Assembly: GCA_964373165.1 (NCBI GenBank)
Contig: CAYJTF010000024.1
Span: 1-13,186 of the forward strand
From: JAGVVZ01 sp964373165
GTDB lineage: Archaea; Aenigmatarchaeota; Aenigmatarchaeia; CG10238-14
DNA length: 13,186 nt
Direction: 5' to 3'
The position numbers and the translations under genes are program-made. Below, in pieces: positions 1-6,333 of the stretch (the first letter of the stretch is position 1; every line of letters starts with the position of its first letter). Under the pieces are notes generated by a model, which saw only the letters and a program-made list of their open reading frames with translations, searched no databases and was not told the origin of the DNA.

Positions 1-31
1 CATCCATGTCAAAAATAACTGCAAATTTCAT
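1..31 (-). CDS. HAD-family hydrolase, N-terminal start only (partial)
   Basis: The minus strand reads ATG followed by codons for MKFAVIFDMDG before leaving the window. This is the signature start of haloacid-dehalogenase phosphatases and phosphomutases of the phosphoglycolate phosphatase / beta-phosphoglucomutase type: a hydrophobic strand followed by DxD, where the first Asp is the catalytic nucleophile. Only 11 codons are present, so the substrate cannot be given. A TATA-like stretch lies on the minus strand around 82-92, which would leave a leader of roughly 30 bases. The gene is probably host chromosome flanking the element; that is inference. Confidence 0.65.
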   Translation of the reverse strand, partial: MKFAVIFDMD

Positions 32-133
32 AAAAAATAAAATAAGCCCCCGATGAGCAGAAGGTTAGATTGGTGTGTTCCCTATATATTGGTTTTAGAA
101 TAACATCAATGAATATAAGATATTAATCTACAG

Positions 134-143
134 TATATATAAA
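134..143 (+). promoter_or_regulatory. TATA box of the AbrB-like gene
   Basis: The sequence TATATATAAA lies about 27 bases before the ATG at 166, the normal distance from an archaeal TATA box to a transcription start at or just before the start codon. A GAGGTG Shine-Dalgarno-like string at 152-157 also precedes the ATG by 8 bases. If transcription starts about 26 bases after the box, that string would not be in the mRNA, so the two signals conflict unless initiation occurs a little earlier. Confidence 0.6.
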
Positions 144-165
144 GATTGTATGAGGTGTTTTTTTT

Positions 166-306
166 ATGTCTAAATTACAGGAAAATGCTGGTCAATACTT
201 TGTATCTGTCCCTAAACTATTGGTTAAGAAGAAAGGTTGGACAAAAGGAAAAGAGCTTCTTTGGACTTTTAACGAGGACGGAAACTTAACTTTGATGAGT
301 TTGTAA
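166..306 (+). CDS. AbrB/SpoVT-like swapped-hairpin DNA-binding protein, 46 aa
   Basis: A 46-residue protein runs from ATG at 166 to TAA at 306. It contains the hallmarks of a single AbrB-type swapped-hairpin domain: a strand 'GQYFVSVPK', then a 'KKKGWTKGKEL' turn with Gly-Trp-x-Lys-Gly, and a last strand 'NGxLTL'-like. Such proteins dimerise and bind DNA, usually as autoregulators or antitoxins. It is convergent with the broken Fic/Doc gene at 389-790, with an 82-base gap. A toxin partnership is possible but unusual in this orientation, since toxin-antitoxin pairs are normally co-directional. The start is supported by the TATA box at 134-143. Confidence 0.75.
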   Translation: MSKLQENAGQYFVSVPKLLVKKKGWTKGKELLWTFNEDGNLTLMSL

Positions 307-388
307 ACACAACTATTCTAACTTCCTAAGAAATTGTTTGTACTTTAGAACTAAGTCTAATATTTCATGTTCTTCTTCATGCTGTTCC

Positions 389-790
389 TCAATGCTGAAT
401 TTTGGTATCATCTATATCACCTGTGCGAAGCCAGATAGCTATTTCCTTTGGCTCAAATATCCTTATATTTGTTATTATCCTTTCAGCTTTATTAAAGTTT
501 TTGATCCTTACTCTGCCTCCATTTTTCTTCAGGAATCTGACAGTTGTTATAAATCCTGTTCTTTTGTTGCCGCTTGCGAAACCATGTGTCGATATAAGTC
601 CATGCAACATTGCAGCTGCTTTATCCTACACATCACCATCTGTGTTTTTGACACTATCTATAATCTTTTCTATAAAACTTTCTTGCCTTAGGAGCTTGTG
701 CTGATCTGCTTTTCTGTTAGACATAATGTTGATAATTTCATTTGTGAATATGATTGTTTCCTTTGTTGGATATACAAGTTCTTTTGGCAT
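389..790 (-). pseudogene. Fic/Doc-family protein interrupted by an in-frame TAG
   Basis: Reading from ATG at 790, 54 codons are open, then a TAG stands at 628-626, and the same frame continues 78 more codons to TGA at 389. Both halves match one Doc-like protein: the N-terminal half has 'LVYPTKETI' and 'DGDV', and the second half continues 'DKAAAMLHGL' and carries the Fic-loop motif 'HGFASGNKRTGF'. The family transfers AMP or phosphate to target proteins such as EF-Tu. The active-site His, Asn and Arg are present. The acidic residue normally found at the fifth loop position (HxFx[D/E]GNxR) is Ser, and the second is Gly rather than Pro. The TAG sits where homologues commonly have Tyr, so a single base change explains it. 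It is called a pseudogene unless UAG is decoded; the downstream ATG at 610 could only give a 73-aa fragment containing the Fic loop. Confidence 0.75.
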
Positions 791-810
791 GTTAATAGTT
801 CATTTAGAGT

Positions 811-820
811 AAATAAAAAG
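811..820 (-). promoter_or_regulatory. TATA-like box of the Fic/Doc gene
   Basis: The minus strand reads CTTTTTATTT, centred about 25 bases upstream of the ATG at 790, fitting a leaderless archaeal transcript. No Shine-Dalgarno string precedes the ATG. Confidence 0.35.
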
Positions 821-979
821 CTGCATCTTTGATTAATAGACAGAACTTGTAGCTTTGAAAGGTTGACAAAAAGGACAACATCTTACATAGGATTCGATGA
901 AAGGGGGTGTAGAAATAAAAGAAATTCCAAAACCAAAGATGTAGTTGAATTGATAGAATAAAATGAGATCTAGACAAGA

Positions 980-1636
980 CTAAGTTATTTTTCTTCTAAC
1001 TTCATCGATGAATTTCCTAGCATCTTCATTTTGTTCTCCTTGTACTTGCCATTCAAGTTTATTGATTTCAGAGCCAGTAAACTGGTAGAAAGTTTGTGTG
1101 GATTTTAATAAGAATGCGATAATGATTAAAAGTACACCAAAAATAACTAATAAAATCGTCAAAGGATTCAGCAATGAACGACTAGATATTAGATAAAAAA
1201 TAGCTCCTATAAAAAATCCAATGAGGGTCAGTATTACTCCAACTGCAAAAATGGATTTATTATAATCTTCCTTTACAGTTGTTAGGCTAACAGAAGTTAT
1301 ATGTTTATATGGTAATTCGTCTATCTTCTCCTCGTTCCAGATTTTTTTATACTTTATAATTCTCTTATTTGTTGCATACCATTCTGTCAAATCTGATGAT
1401 GTGTATTGGGATAATATTTTTTCCCCTTTACCAAGAGTTTTTTTAATGTTTTCTGTTGAGTCGTCTGTATAATAATATTCTACAGGTGTTGCTTCTACCT
1501 TAGTTTCTACGTGGATTTTTTCTGAACTCTTATCTTTAGTAGTTGTATCTAAATTTTCTTTCTGTAGGTCTTCGCCACAATTAATACAGAAACTATCTTT
1601 CTTTGTAGCTTTTCTCCCACATTTTTCACAGTACAT
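980..1636 (-). CDS. Zinc-ribbon membrane protein with bacterial-PH-like domain
   Basis: A 218-aa protein. Residues 3-20 form a short zinc ribbon (CxxC at 3/6 and CxxC at 17/20). A polar linker follows to about residue 65. A PH-like (bPH_2-type) fold then begins with 'GEKIL' and 'WYATNKRII', followed by 'ELPYKHITSV'. The fold is interrupted by a membrane hairpin (TM1 about 129-150, TM2 about 156-177) and resumes with 'YQFTGS' and a final helix 'DARKFIDEVRRKI'. This layout is common in prokaryotic membrane PH proteins, whose ligand is usually unknown. It starts 2 bases after the stop of the PA14 gene, so it is the last gene of the replication operon. It is the only intact gene here ending in TAG, and the frame stays open for 48 codons beyond (to TAA at 833-835). 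That extension is poor in Lys and Glu and is probably not translated. Confidence 0.7.
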   Translation of the reverse strand: MYCEKCGRKATKKDSFCINCGEDLQKENLDTTTKDKSSEKIHVETKVEATPVEYYYTDDSTENIKKTLGKGEKILSQYTSSDLTEWYATNKRIIKYKKIWNEEKIDELPYKHITSVSLTTVKEDYNKSIFAVGVILTLIGFFIGAIFYLISSRSLLNPLTILLVIFGVLLIIIAFLLKSTQTFYQFTGSEINKLEWQVQGEQNEDARKFIDEVRRKIT

Positions 1637-1638
1637 AT

Positions 1639-2412
1639 TTATCCAAATAATAAATTATAGAGAGGAGCTTGATAATATCCAGTGACTGTTCTTGTTTTTT
1701 GTACTTGTCTATATTCTGTTTCTTGCCAAGTAAAAATATCACTGTCTCCAGAGAATGAAACTTTGGCAGTTATCCATTTCTCAAAATAAGTAAGTTTTAG
1801 ATTATGTTTGCCTTGATTTAAATATACATTTTTTGCCTTACTACCATAACTATGCAATCCCCAATTGTCTATTTCTAAATTATCATCAACATATAGTCTT
1901 GATCCGTCATCACTACCTATATTAAACCAAACTAGTTTATTTGCTGGAACATTGATTTGAGTAGTTGCCTCAAAACTAATACGATCACTTCTGCCGCCAA
2001 AAATTTCTCCCCATCCCCAATCATATGTAAATGTTGGTTGAAAAGTAGATGTACCTAAATATTCAACAACATATCCATTATCATCAATGGCACGCCAAGA
2101 GACTGTCCATTGCGAATTTTTTGTTACGCTGTAAGGCTCATTTTCTGTGTATGTTTCTTGTTTTTGGTATGGTTTTGAAATAGGAATATTCAGAATTGCG
2201 ATAGCTACAAAAACGATAACAATGAGAACAAAGTATTTACTTCTACAAAACTTTTTTACTTTTTTGTAAGATTTTTTTTTCTTATGTTTTTTTATTTCTG
2301 GCTTGTCCTCAACTTCTATCTTTTCTACCATTTCAGTCAATTTTCCACCACATTCTCTACAAAAAATTGCTGTCTCTGGATAATTGATATTGCATTGTTT
2401 ACAGTGTTTCAT
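1639..2412 (-). CDS. Zinc-ribbon, single-TM protein with extracellular PA14 domain
   Basis: With the ATG at 2412 the protein is 257 aa and begins 'MKHCKQC', the usual start of a zinc ribbon (two CxxC pairs within the first 21 residues). A strongly basic stretch (K/H-rich, about residues 41-55) precedes one membrane helix at about 61-77, so the ribbon should be cytoplasmic and the rest outside. The outer part (about 100-225) is a PA14-type beta-barrel: 'SDDGSRLYVDD', 'NWGLHS', then 'GKHNLKLTYFE'. PA14 domains bind carbohydrate or occur in adhesins and glycosidases. An ATG at 2436 in the same frame directly abuts the previous stop codon and would add 8 residues. I prefer 2412 because the ribbon then sits at the N-terminus and a TATA-like ATATAAA lies about 27 bases before it. 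Its role beside replication genes is unknown; host attachment or surface alteration is inference. Confidence 0.72.
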   Translation of the reverse strand: MKHCKQCNINYPETAIFCRECGGKLTEMVEKIEVEDKPEIKKHKKKKSYKKVKKFCRSKYFVLIVIVFVAIAILNIPISKPYQKQETYTENEPYSVTKNSQWTVSWRAIDDNGYVVEYLGTSTFQPTFTYDWGWGEIFGGRSDRISFEATTQINVPANKLVWFNIGSDDGSRLYVDDNLEIDNWGLHSYGSKAKNVYLNQGKHNLKLTYFEKWITAKVSFSGDSDIFTWQETEYRQVQKTRTVTGYYQAPLYNLLFG

Positions 2413-2436
2413 ATAAAATAGTAGTATTTTCAACAT

Positions 2437-2532
2437 TTATATCTTACATCTAACATACAACTGAGAATACTGCAAAAGACCACCTTCTCTACACCCTAAT
2501 TTACAATGACATTTTAAACAGATTTTTTTCAT
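2437..2532 (-). CDS. Small Cys-rich ORF, 31 aa
   Basis: The ATG overlaps the stop of the 57-aa ORF in an ATGA junction, and the TAA is immediately followed by the ATG codon at 2436. It encodes 31 residues with Cys at 5, 8, 10, 14 and 29 ('CLKCHCKLGC'), which suggests metal binding. The exact fit between neighbours argues that it is translated. No family recognised; a chance ORF cannot be excluded at this length. Confidence 0.45.
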   Translation of the reverse strand: MKKICLKCHCKLGCREGGLLQYSQLYVRCKI

Positions 2533-2702
2533 GTCAAATCCTCTCCCTTAATTCTCAAGTGCTGTGTCAAATCCAAGTTAAAGTTAACTTTAAGATAATT
2601 TTCAAGCAGGTGCATATTCGATAAATGAGTTAGCGGTATTCGTATATAGTTTTGGCTTTTATCATCCCATATCAAAAGCAACAGTTTAGGTTTCGGCTTC
2701 AT
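2529..2702 (-). CDS. Small operon protein, 57 aa, function unknown
   Basis: It runs from ATG at 2702, 2 bases after the primase stop codon, to TGA at 2529, which overlaps the next ATG. The product starts 'MKPKPKLLLLIWDDKSQNY', has a central 'IPLTHLSNMHLLENYL' segment likely to be helical, and contains no Cys. The tight spacing on both sides is the main evidence. It could be a small accessory to the primase; nothing in the sequence identifies it. Confidence 0.5.
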   Translation of the reverse strand: MKPKPKLLLLIWDDKSQNYIRIPLTHLSNMHLLENYLKVNFNLDLTQHLRIKGEDLT

Positions 2703-2704
2703 AA

Positions 2705-3778
2705 TCAAGCCCCCTCACCCAAAAGCATGTTTTTAACTTTGCTCCAACGAGCAACTTTGTATCCGCGCGATCTGGCAAAAGATACATTTGATCTGATAAA
2801 AAAATCTGAAATTTGATCTAAGTCGTATTTGGATTGGCATTGATCTGTCCACTGTTTGATCCAAACAAAAGCTCGTTCATCAGATAGTTCCAAAACATTT
2901 GTTGCATAAGGTGAAAAAACTAGACCTATAAGTCGTTTCCGAAAATCAGATAGTGGTTTTTGATGTAATTCTTCTACCCATTTTATTGTGCCTTTTGATT
3001 GTAAATCCGATTTTATTATTGTTTTTTTTAATTTAGGTTTAATCTGGTTCCAGACTTCATATAAGACACCATTTTCTATATCCCAGAAAGATATTTCAGG
3101 GGGTATTTGAACAAGACATGGTTTGTCTATATTAGGGGGTTGTTCTGGTAAATATGATAACCAAGTTTTGTATTGACCGTTTCGGTAACTTTTGGAACAG
3201 ATCTCTCTAACTAGGTGACCTTTACCTTCCGCCGTTATAATTTCCCTATCAATTTCGCAGGTTTTTAGTTTTGGTATAGTGTCAATTATATAATTGAATA
3301 GACCTGTCTTTAGTTGATGGGATAATGAATGAAGTGTTTTTACTGATGCTTTACCATCAACAGCTATAATTTGTATATATTCTTTAAAAATATCAAAAGG
3401 AATTGTAGTTTTAGGCGAAAAATATATGTGGATATGCACTAAAGTTCCAGAAAATGTCAGAGTATAGGGAACTTTCAGCATTTTTAATGTATCTAAAACC
3501 TTGCAAATATCAGCATAACAATTTGACCAAGCATTTGGATTAGATCTGTCTTTAGGATCTACATCTAAGACAATTTCACATTTTAATAAACTTCTAGCGT
3601 GATATGGATAGACAATATTTCTATTATTTATCCAGCTAAATCTACCCCGTAGTCTAAATTGTTCAAATTCCTTTTCAGGCAAATTACATGTTTTAGCATC
3701 CATCTGTTGGAAAAGAAATGTAGGGTCTATTTTTCTATAACGCTCTACTAAATCTTGTTGAAGTTGTTGTGAGATCAT
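2705..3778 (-). CDS. Archaeo-eukaryotic primase, PriS-like catalytic domain with PriX-like C-terminus
   Basis: A 357-aa protein carrying the three PriS motifs in order. Motif I is 'EIVLDVDPKD' at 68-77, with D72 and D74 as probable metal ligands. Motif II is 'FSGTLVHIHIYF' at 109-120, corresponding to SGGxGxHI. Motif III lies at about 176-203, with D177, then 'IITAEGKGHLVR', a Ser and 'GQYKT'. The protein should synthesise primers, possibly with polymerase activity. Residues about 272-350 ('FRKRLIGLVFSPYATNV' and following helices) resemble the helical PriX/PriCT-type domain that helps primer initiation in archaeal primases and plasmid prim-pols. No zinc-binding knuckle is visible. The ATG overlaps the helicase stop by 4 bases (ATGA), so the two are translationally linked and probably act as a primase-helicase pair for this element. 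At this divergence it is an element-type enzyme rather than the host PriS. Confidence 0.82.
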   Translation of the reverse strand: MISQQLQQDLVERYRKIDPTFLFQQMDAKTCNLPEKEFEQFRLRGRFSWINNRNIVYPYHARSLLKCEIVLDVDPKDRSNPNAWSNCYADICKVLDTLKMLKVPYTLTFSGTLVHIHIYFSPKTTIPFDIFKEYIQIIAVDGKASVKTLHSLSHQLKTGLFNYIIDTIPKLKTCEIDREIITAEGKGHLVREICSKSYRNGQYKTWLSYLPEQPPNIDKPCLVQIPPEISFWDIENGVLYEVWNQIKPKLKKTIIKSDLQSKGTIKWVEELHQKPLSDFRKRLIGLVFSPYATNVLELSDERAFVWIKQWTDQCQSKYDLDQISDFFIRSNVSFARSRGYKVARWSKVKNMLLGEGA

Positions 3779-5793
3779 ACTTTTTTGAGAACTCCTGGTC
3801 TGGATTCATACCAACTTTTATTTTCTGATAATAGATCAGCAATTACAAAATTAACAATTTCCTTTCCAAAAAAAAGATCTTCACATAATACATACAAATC
3901 TGTTAAAGGAATTTCTTTGTTGCCAAAATCCTCAATTTTAGCTAGAATCTTCTTTTTTACTATAGGATCAATTTTATTATCTTTTTTTTCTCCTTCTGCC
4001 ATCCCACCAACCGATATATACTTATCATCATTTAAGCCCTCTGTATGCTGAATAATAGGTTTAATAATAGGTTTAGATAGGTTTAGATAGTTTTTTTCGC
4101 TGTCTGTTTTTAGAGGCTCTATATGCTGAATTTCACCAGTTAAAAAATTGACAGCAGGATACTTATCTAAACTCAATTCAACTGATTCTAAACCTATTTT
4201 TATAAGCTCTGTATGTTGGTTTTGAGTAATAGGTATACATTTTGCAGTGGGTGGTATGGAAGCAATTAAATCAAGTACATTTTTTTGAATGAATGACACA
4301 GCTGCTGAATTAGTAGGTCGGACTTCCCAATATCTTCTATCACTTTCAGAAGGTTGGCTTTCAATTAGTAAAAGTCCTTGCAGTGTTTTAAAAACATCTG
4401 CCTGTCTATTTTTTCCCTTAATTTTAGCTGCTTTTACAACTTTAGCTTTACTAACCCAAGATTCTTGGTCATTATACTCATCCACCTTTTTTTGATCAAT
4501 AGACAACTGTTTTATAATAGAAAGAACTCTTTCCAAACGCTTTTCAAGACCAGAATAGCTTCGATTCAAACAGTCTCCCAAAACGGAAAGAACATTATAG
4601 ACATCGGCAGCTGTGGCATAAACAATGTTTTCATCTATTGGACGTTGTAGTTGATGTATGAAAGCGGAAGATTTTATTAAAGAAAGCAATCTCTTAGAGT
4701 CCCGCCGAGCCCTAATGTCTTGAGAGTCCATTGATTCAATCAGGACTTTCTTGATTTCAATTGGTATTACAATAACCATCTTCTGATTTTTCAGATGAGA
4801 AAGCCCGATTTTGACCCAGTTAATTTTTGATTCAACATAATCAATCTCAATAAGCTTATCCAATACAGCCTTTGTCTGTTCTTGTGTAGCAGAAACTGGA
4901 ATAGTTAAACAGCGTGTTGCTAGCTCGTCGTCTTGACTAATCTCCGTCGTGCTGTAAAATACAACCTTTCTCTCAATAACCTTTTTTCTCGGAACAAAAA
5001 CATCCCCATCCTTTTCCAGATACCCATATGATGTGCCGCCCTCCATTGCAGCCTTTATAATTTCAAGCTGATTTTTGTTGTTCCCATTAATTTTTTGCAG
5101 GTTAAGCTCACCTACATACAATCCAGGAGATCCGTCAACACAATATAATAAATATTTATCTGAAGCACCAGTATATGTTTCAAAACATCCATCAGGCATG
5201 TGGTTCAAAACGCTTTCAATCATATTGTCCTTCCCCCCACTCGAATCTCCACAAACACGAACACCAAACCTTTCTTTGGGCGGCAACATAGTTAAAACAC
5301 TAGTAAAAAATAGCAGCATTTTCTCTTTATCATCGCCAATATGCCTTTTACTAAGTTCCTGAAAAATAAAATACATCAGCTTAGGATCTTTAAATTTTTT
5401 TAATACAGTAGCAAGTTCAGCTTCTGTATATTTCTGTGTCTGATCTTCACCTTTTGTGTTTGTTGAAGGTTTAATTGTTTCAAGTGGCAACTCCGCTAAT
5501 CTACCGTTTAATTTAGCCAAACATTCTATGGCTGCTTGTTTTCTGGGTTTTAGTTTTAAATCTGAATGGGATTGTAAAAACCCAATAACAAAGTTTACAG
5601 TTTTCTTGTCACTAACCTCATGAAAAACGCCAGACAGAAGGGTTTTATTTTCTTTATTTATTGAAAGCTTAAGTTGTTTTCCAGCACGTGATAATACCAG
5701 ATCCCACTCAAGCAGAGGTTCTCGAATAGTATCGGTTTCAATTTCGGTTATTACTTTTTCAATTTCCTTGTTTGGTGTTTGTGTTATTGCCAT
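3775..5793 (-). CDS. Replicative helicase-type P-loop ATPase of primase-helicase class
   Basis: A 672-aa protein when started at ATG 5793. A TTG at 5799 would add two residues but overlaps the preceding stop, and a GTGAT string ends 8 bases before the ATG. Residues about 120-330 form an ATPase: Walker A 'GDSSGGKD' near 182-189, a Walker B-like strand 'GLYVGEL' with Glu near 229, a sensor strand 'VVFYSTTE' near 277-284, and 'DELATR' with a probable arginine finger near 294. This order resembles the SF3/D5-like helicase cores of archaeal plasmids and viruses that unwind DNA beside a primase. The Walker A Ser/Thr is replaced by Asp. A helical middle region follows, then a disordered linker (about 505-600) with three 'QH[T/I]E' repeats, then a C-terminal segment (about 605-672) likely to be winged-helix and DNA-binding. 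It overlaps the primase by 4 bases. Confidence 0.78.
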   Translation of the reverse strand: MAITQTPNKEIEKVITEIETDTIREPLLEWDLVLSRAGKQLKLSINKENKTLLSGVFHEVSDKKTVNFVIGFLQSHSDLKLKPRKQAAIECLAKLNGRLAELPLETIKPSTNTKGEDQTQKYTEAELATVLKKFKDPKLMYFIFQELSKRHIGDDKEKMLLFFTSVLTMLPPKERFGVRVCGDSSGGKDNMIESVLNHMPDGCFETYTGASDKYLLYCVDGSPGLYVGELNLQKINGNNKNQLEIIKAAMEGGTSYGYLEKDGDVFVPRKKVIERKVVFYSTTEISQDDELATRCLTIPVSATQEQTKAVLDKLIEIDYVESKINWVKIGLSHLKNQKMVIVIPIEIKKVLIESMDSQDIRARRDSKRLLSLIKSSAFIHQLQRPIDENIVYATAADVYNVLSVLGDCLNRSYSGLEKRLERVLSIIKQLSIDQKKVDEYNDQESWVSKAKVVKAAKIKGKNRQADVFKTLQGLLLIESQPSESDRRYWEVRPTNSAAVSFIQKNVLDLIASIPPTAKCIPITQNQHTELIKIGLESVELSLDKYPAVNFLTGEIQHIEPLKTDSEKNYLNLSKPIIKPIIQHTEGLNDDKYISVGGMAEGEKKDNKIDPIVKKKILAKIEDFGNKEIPLTDLYVLCEDLFFGKEIVNFVIADLLSENKSWYESRPGVLKKV

Positions 5794-5795
5794 AT

Positions 5796-5939
5796 TCAAT
5801 CATCACTCTCCCAATTTTTTGGTGTATCTAGATATATCAAAACATTTAAACCGTTGGGACAATTATGAAGCGACGAGGCATCCGCTTTTACTGTAGAGAA
5901 AAAGATTGTCTCAACTTTTGTTTTGTTTTGATTTATCAT
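5796..5939 (-). CDS. Small operon protein, 47 aa, function unknown
   Basis: The ATG at 5939 overlaps the TGA of the winged-helix gene (ATGA), and the TGA at 5796-5798 is 2 bases before the helicase ATG. The product begins 'MINQNKTKVETIFFS' and ends in an acidic 'NWESDD'. It fills the whole gap between two genes with no wasted bases, which is the main reason to think it is real. Its last codons carry the helicase ribosome-binding string, so translation of the two is probably coupled. No family recognised. Confidence 0.5.
   Translation of the reverse strand: MINQNKTKVETIFFSTVKADASSLHNCPNGLNVLIYLDTPKNWESDD
5802..5806 (-). promoter_or_regulatory. Ribosome-binding site deciding the helicase start
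   Basis: The minus strand reads GTGAT, complementary to the end of archaeal 16S rRNA, 8 bases before the ATG at 5793 but only 2 bases before the in-frame TTG at 5799. This favours the ATG. Confidence 0.45.
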
Positions 5940-6202
5940 ATCTTACAAGCCTCCTGTTGTCTTCTTTTGAAATAAATTTTTTCTTTAGAAAAATAAATTA
6001 AACCGTCTTTCGACATCTGCAGAAGAAGTAACCTACACTGAAGTTTAGGGATATGGAAAGCTTTTCCTAAGGTGCATCTAGCTGTTTTGTATTCCAAAAA
6101 ATCGTTAGCCGTTGATGATCTCAATTTTTGCAGAGCTAAAGAGCGTAAGTCGAACGGATTTGAAGCATCAAGCTTTAAAGTATTTGAAAACAAGTTATCC
6201 AT
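5936..6202 (-). CDS. Small winged-helix DNA-binding protein
   Basis: An 88-aa protein from ATG at 6202; an in-frame GTG at 6208 would add two residues. The second half (about 42-78) looks like a winged helix: 'TLGKAFHIPKLQCRLLLLQM' provides the helix-turn-helix, followed by 'KDGLIYFSKEKIYF' as the wing. It is basic and ends 'FKRRQQEACKI'. Its place just upstream of the helicase and primase fits a copy-number regulator or an origin-binding initiator; which of these cannot be decided from sequence. A perfect 6-base inverted repeat 20 bases before its start may be its own operator. The stop overlaps the ATG of the 47-aa ORF. Confidence 0.6.
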   Translation of the reverse strand: MDNLFSNTLKLDASNPFDLRSLALQKLRSSTANDFLEYKTARCTLGKAFHIPKLQCRLLLLQMSKDGLIYFSKEKIYFKRRQQEACKI

Positions 6203-6221
6203 AAGCACATAATTTGTTTTT

Positions 6222-6239
6222 GGAACTTTAGCGAGTTCC
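6222..6239. repeat. Inverted repeat upstream of the winged-helix gene
   Basis: GGAACT at 6222-6227 is mirrored by AGTTCC at 6234-6239 across a 6-base spacer. On the minus-strand transcript it lies between the 27-aa ORF and the winged-helix gene and is not followed by a U-run, so an operator or a translation-affecting hairpin is likelier than a terminator. Confidence 0.45.
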
Positions 6240-6249
6240 TAAAACTTTT

Positions 6250-6333
6250 TTAGTTTTTTACATCCTCCTCTTTTTCAAATTTTTTTATCAGTTCCATAGC
6301 CCACAGCGGCAACTGGTTTTTTTGCTGATTCAT
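6250..6333 (-). CDS. Very small operon ORF, 27 aa
   Basis: The ATG at 6333 overlaps the TGA of the RHH gene (ATGA) and the frame ends at TAA 6250. The peptide begins 'MNQQKNQLPLWAMELIKKF' and looks like one amphipathic, charged helix, ending 'EEDVKN'. The overlap and the same style as the other tiny genes of this operon support it, but 27 codons could arise by chance. Function unknown. Confidence 0.35.
   Translation of the reverse strand: MNQQKNQLPLWAMELIKKFEKEEDVKN

Noticed and set aside
338..704. Plus-strand ORFs of 117 and 100 codons over the Fic/Doc region
   Set aside because: They lie opposite the Fic/Doc gene, whose minus-strand translation has clear family motifs; the plus-strand products are Cys/Ser/Phe-rich and resemble no protein.
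836..979. Read-through extension of the PH-like protein past its TAG
   Set aside because: Open for 48 codons but poor in Lys and Glu, unlike all other proteins here, and the PH-like domain is complete before the TAG.
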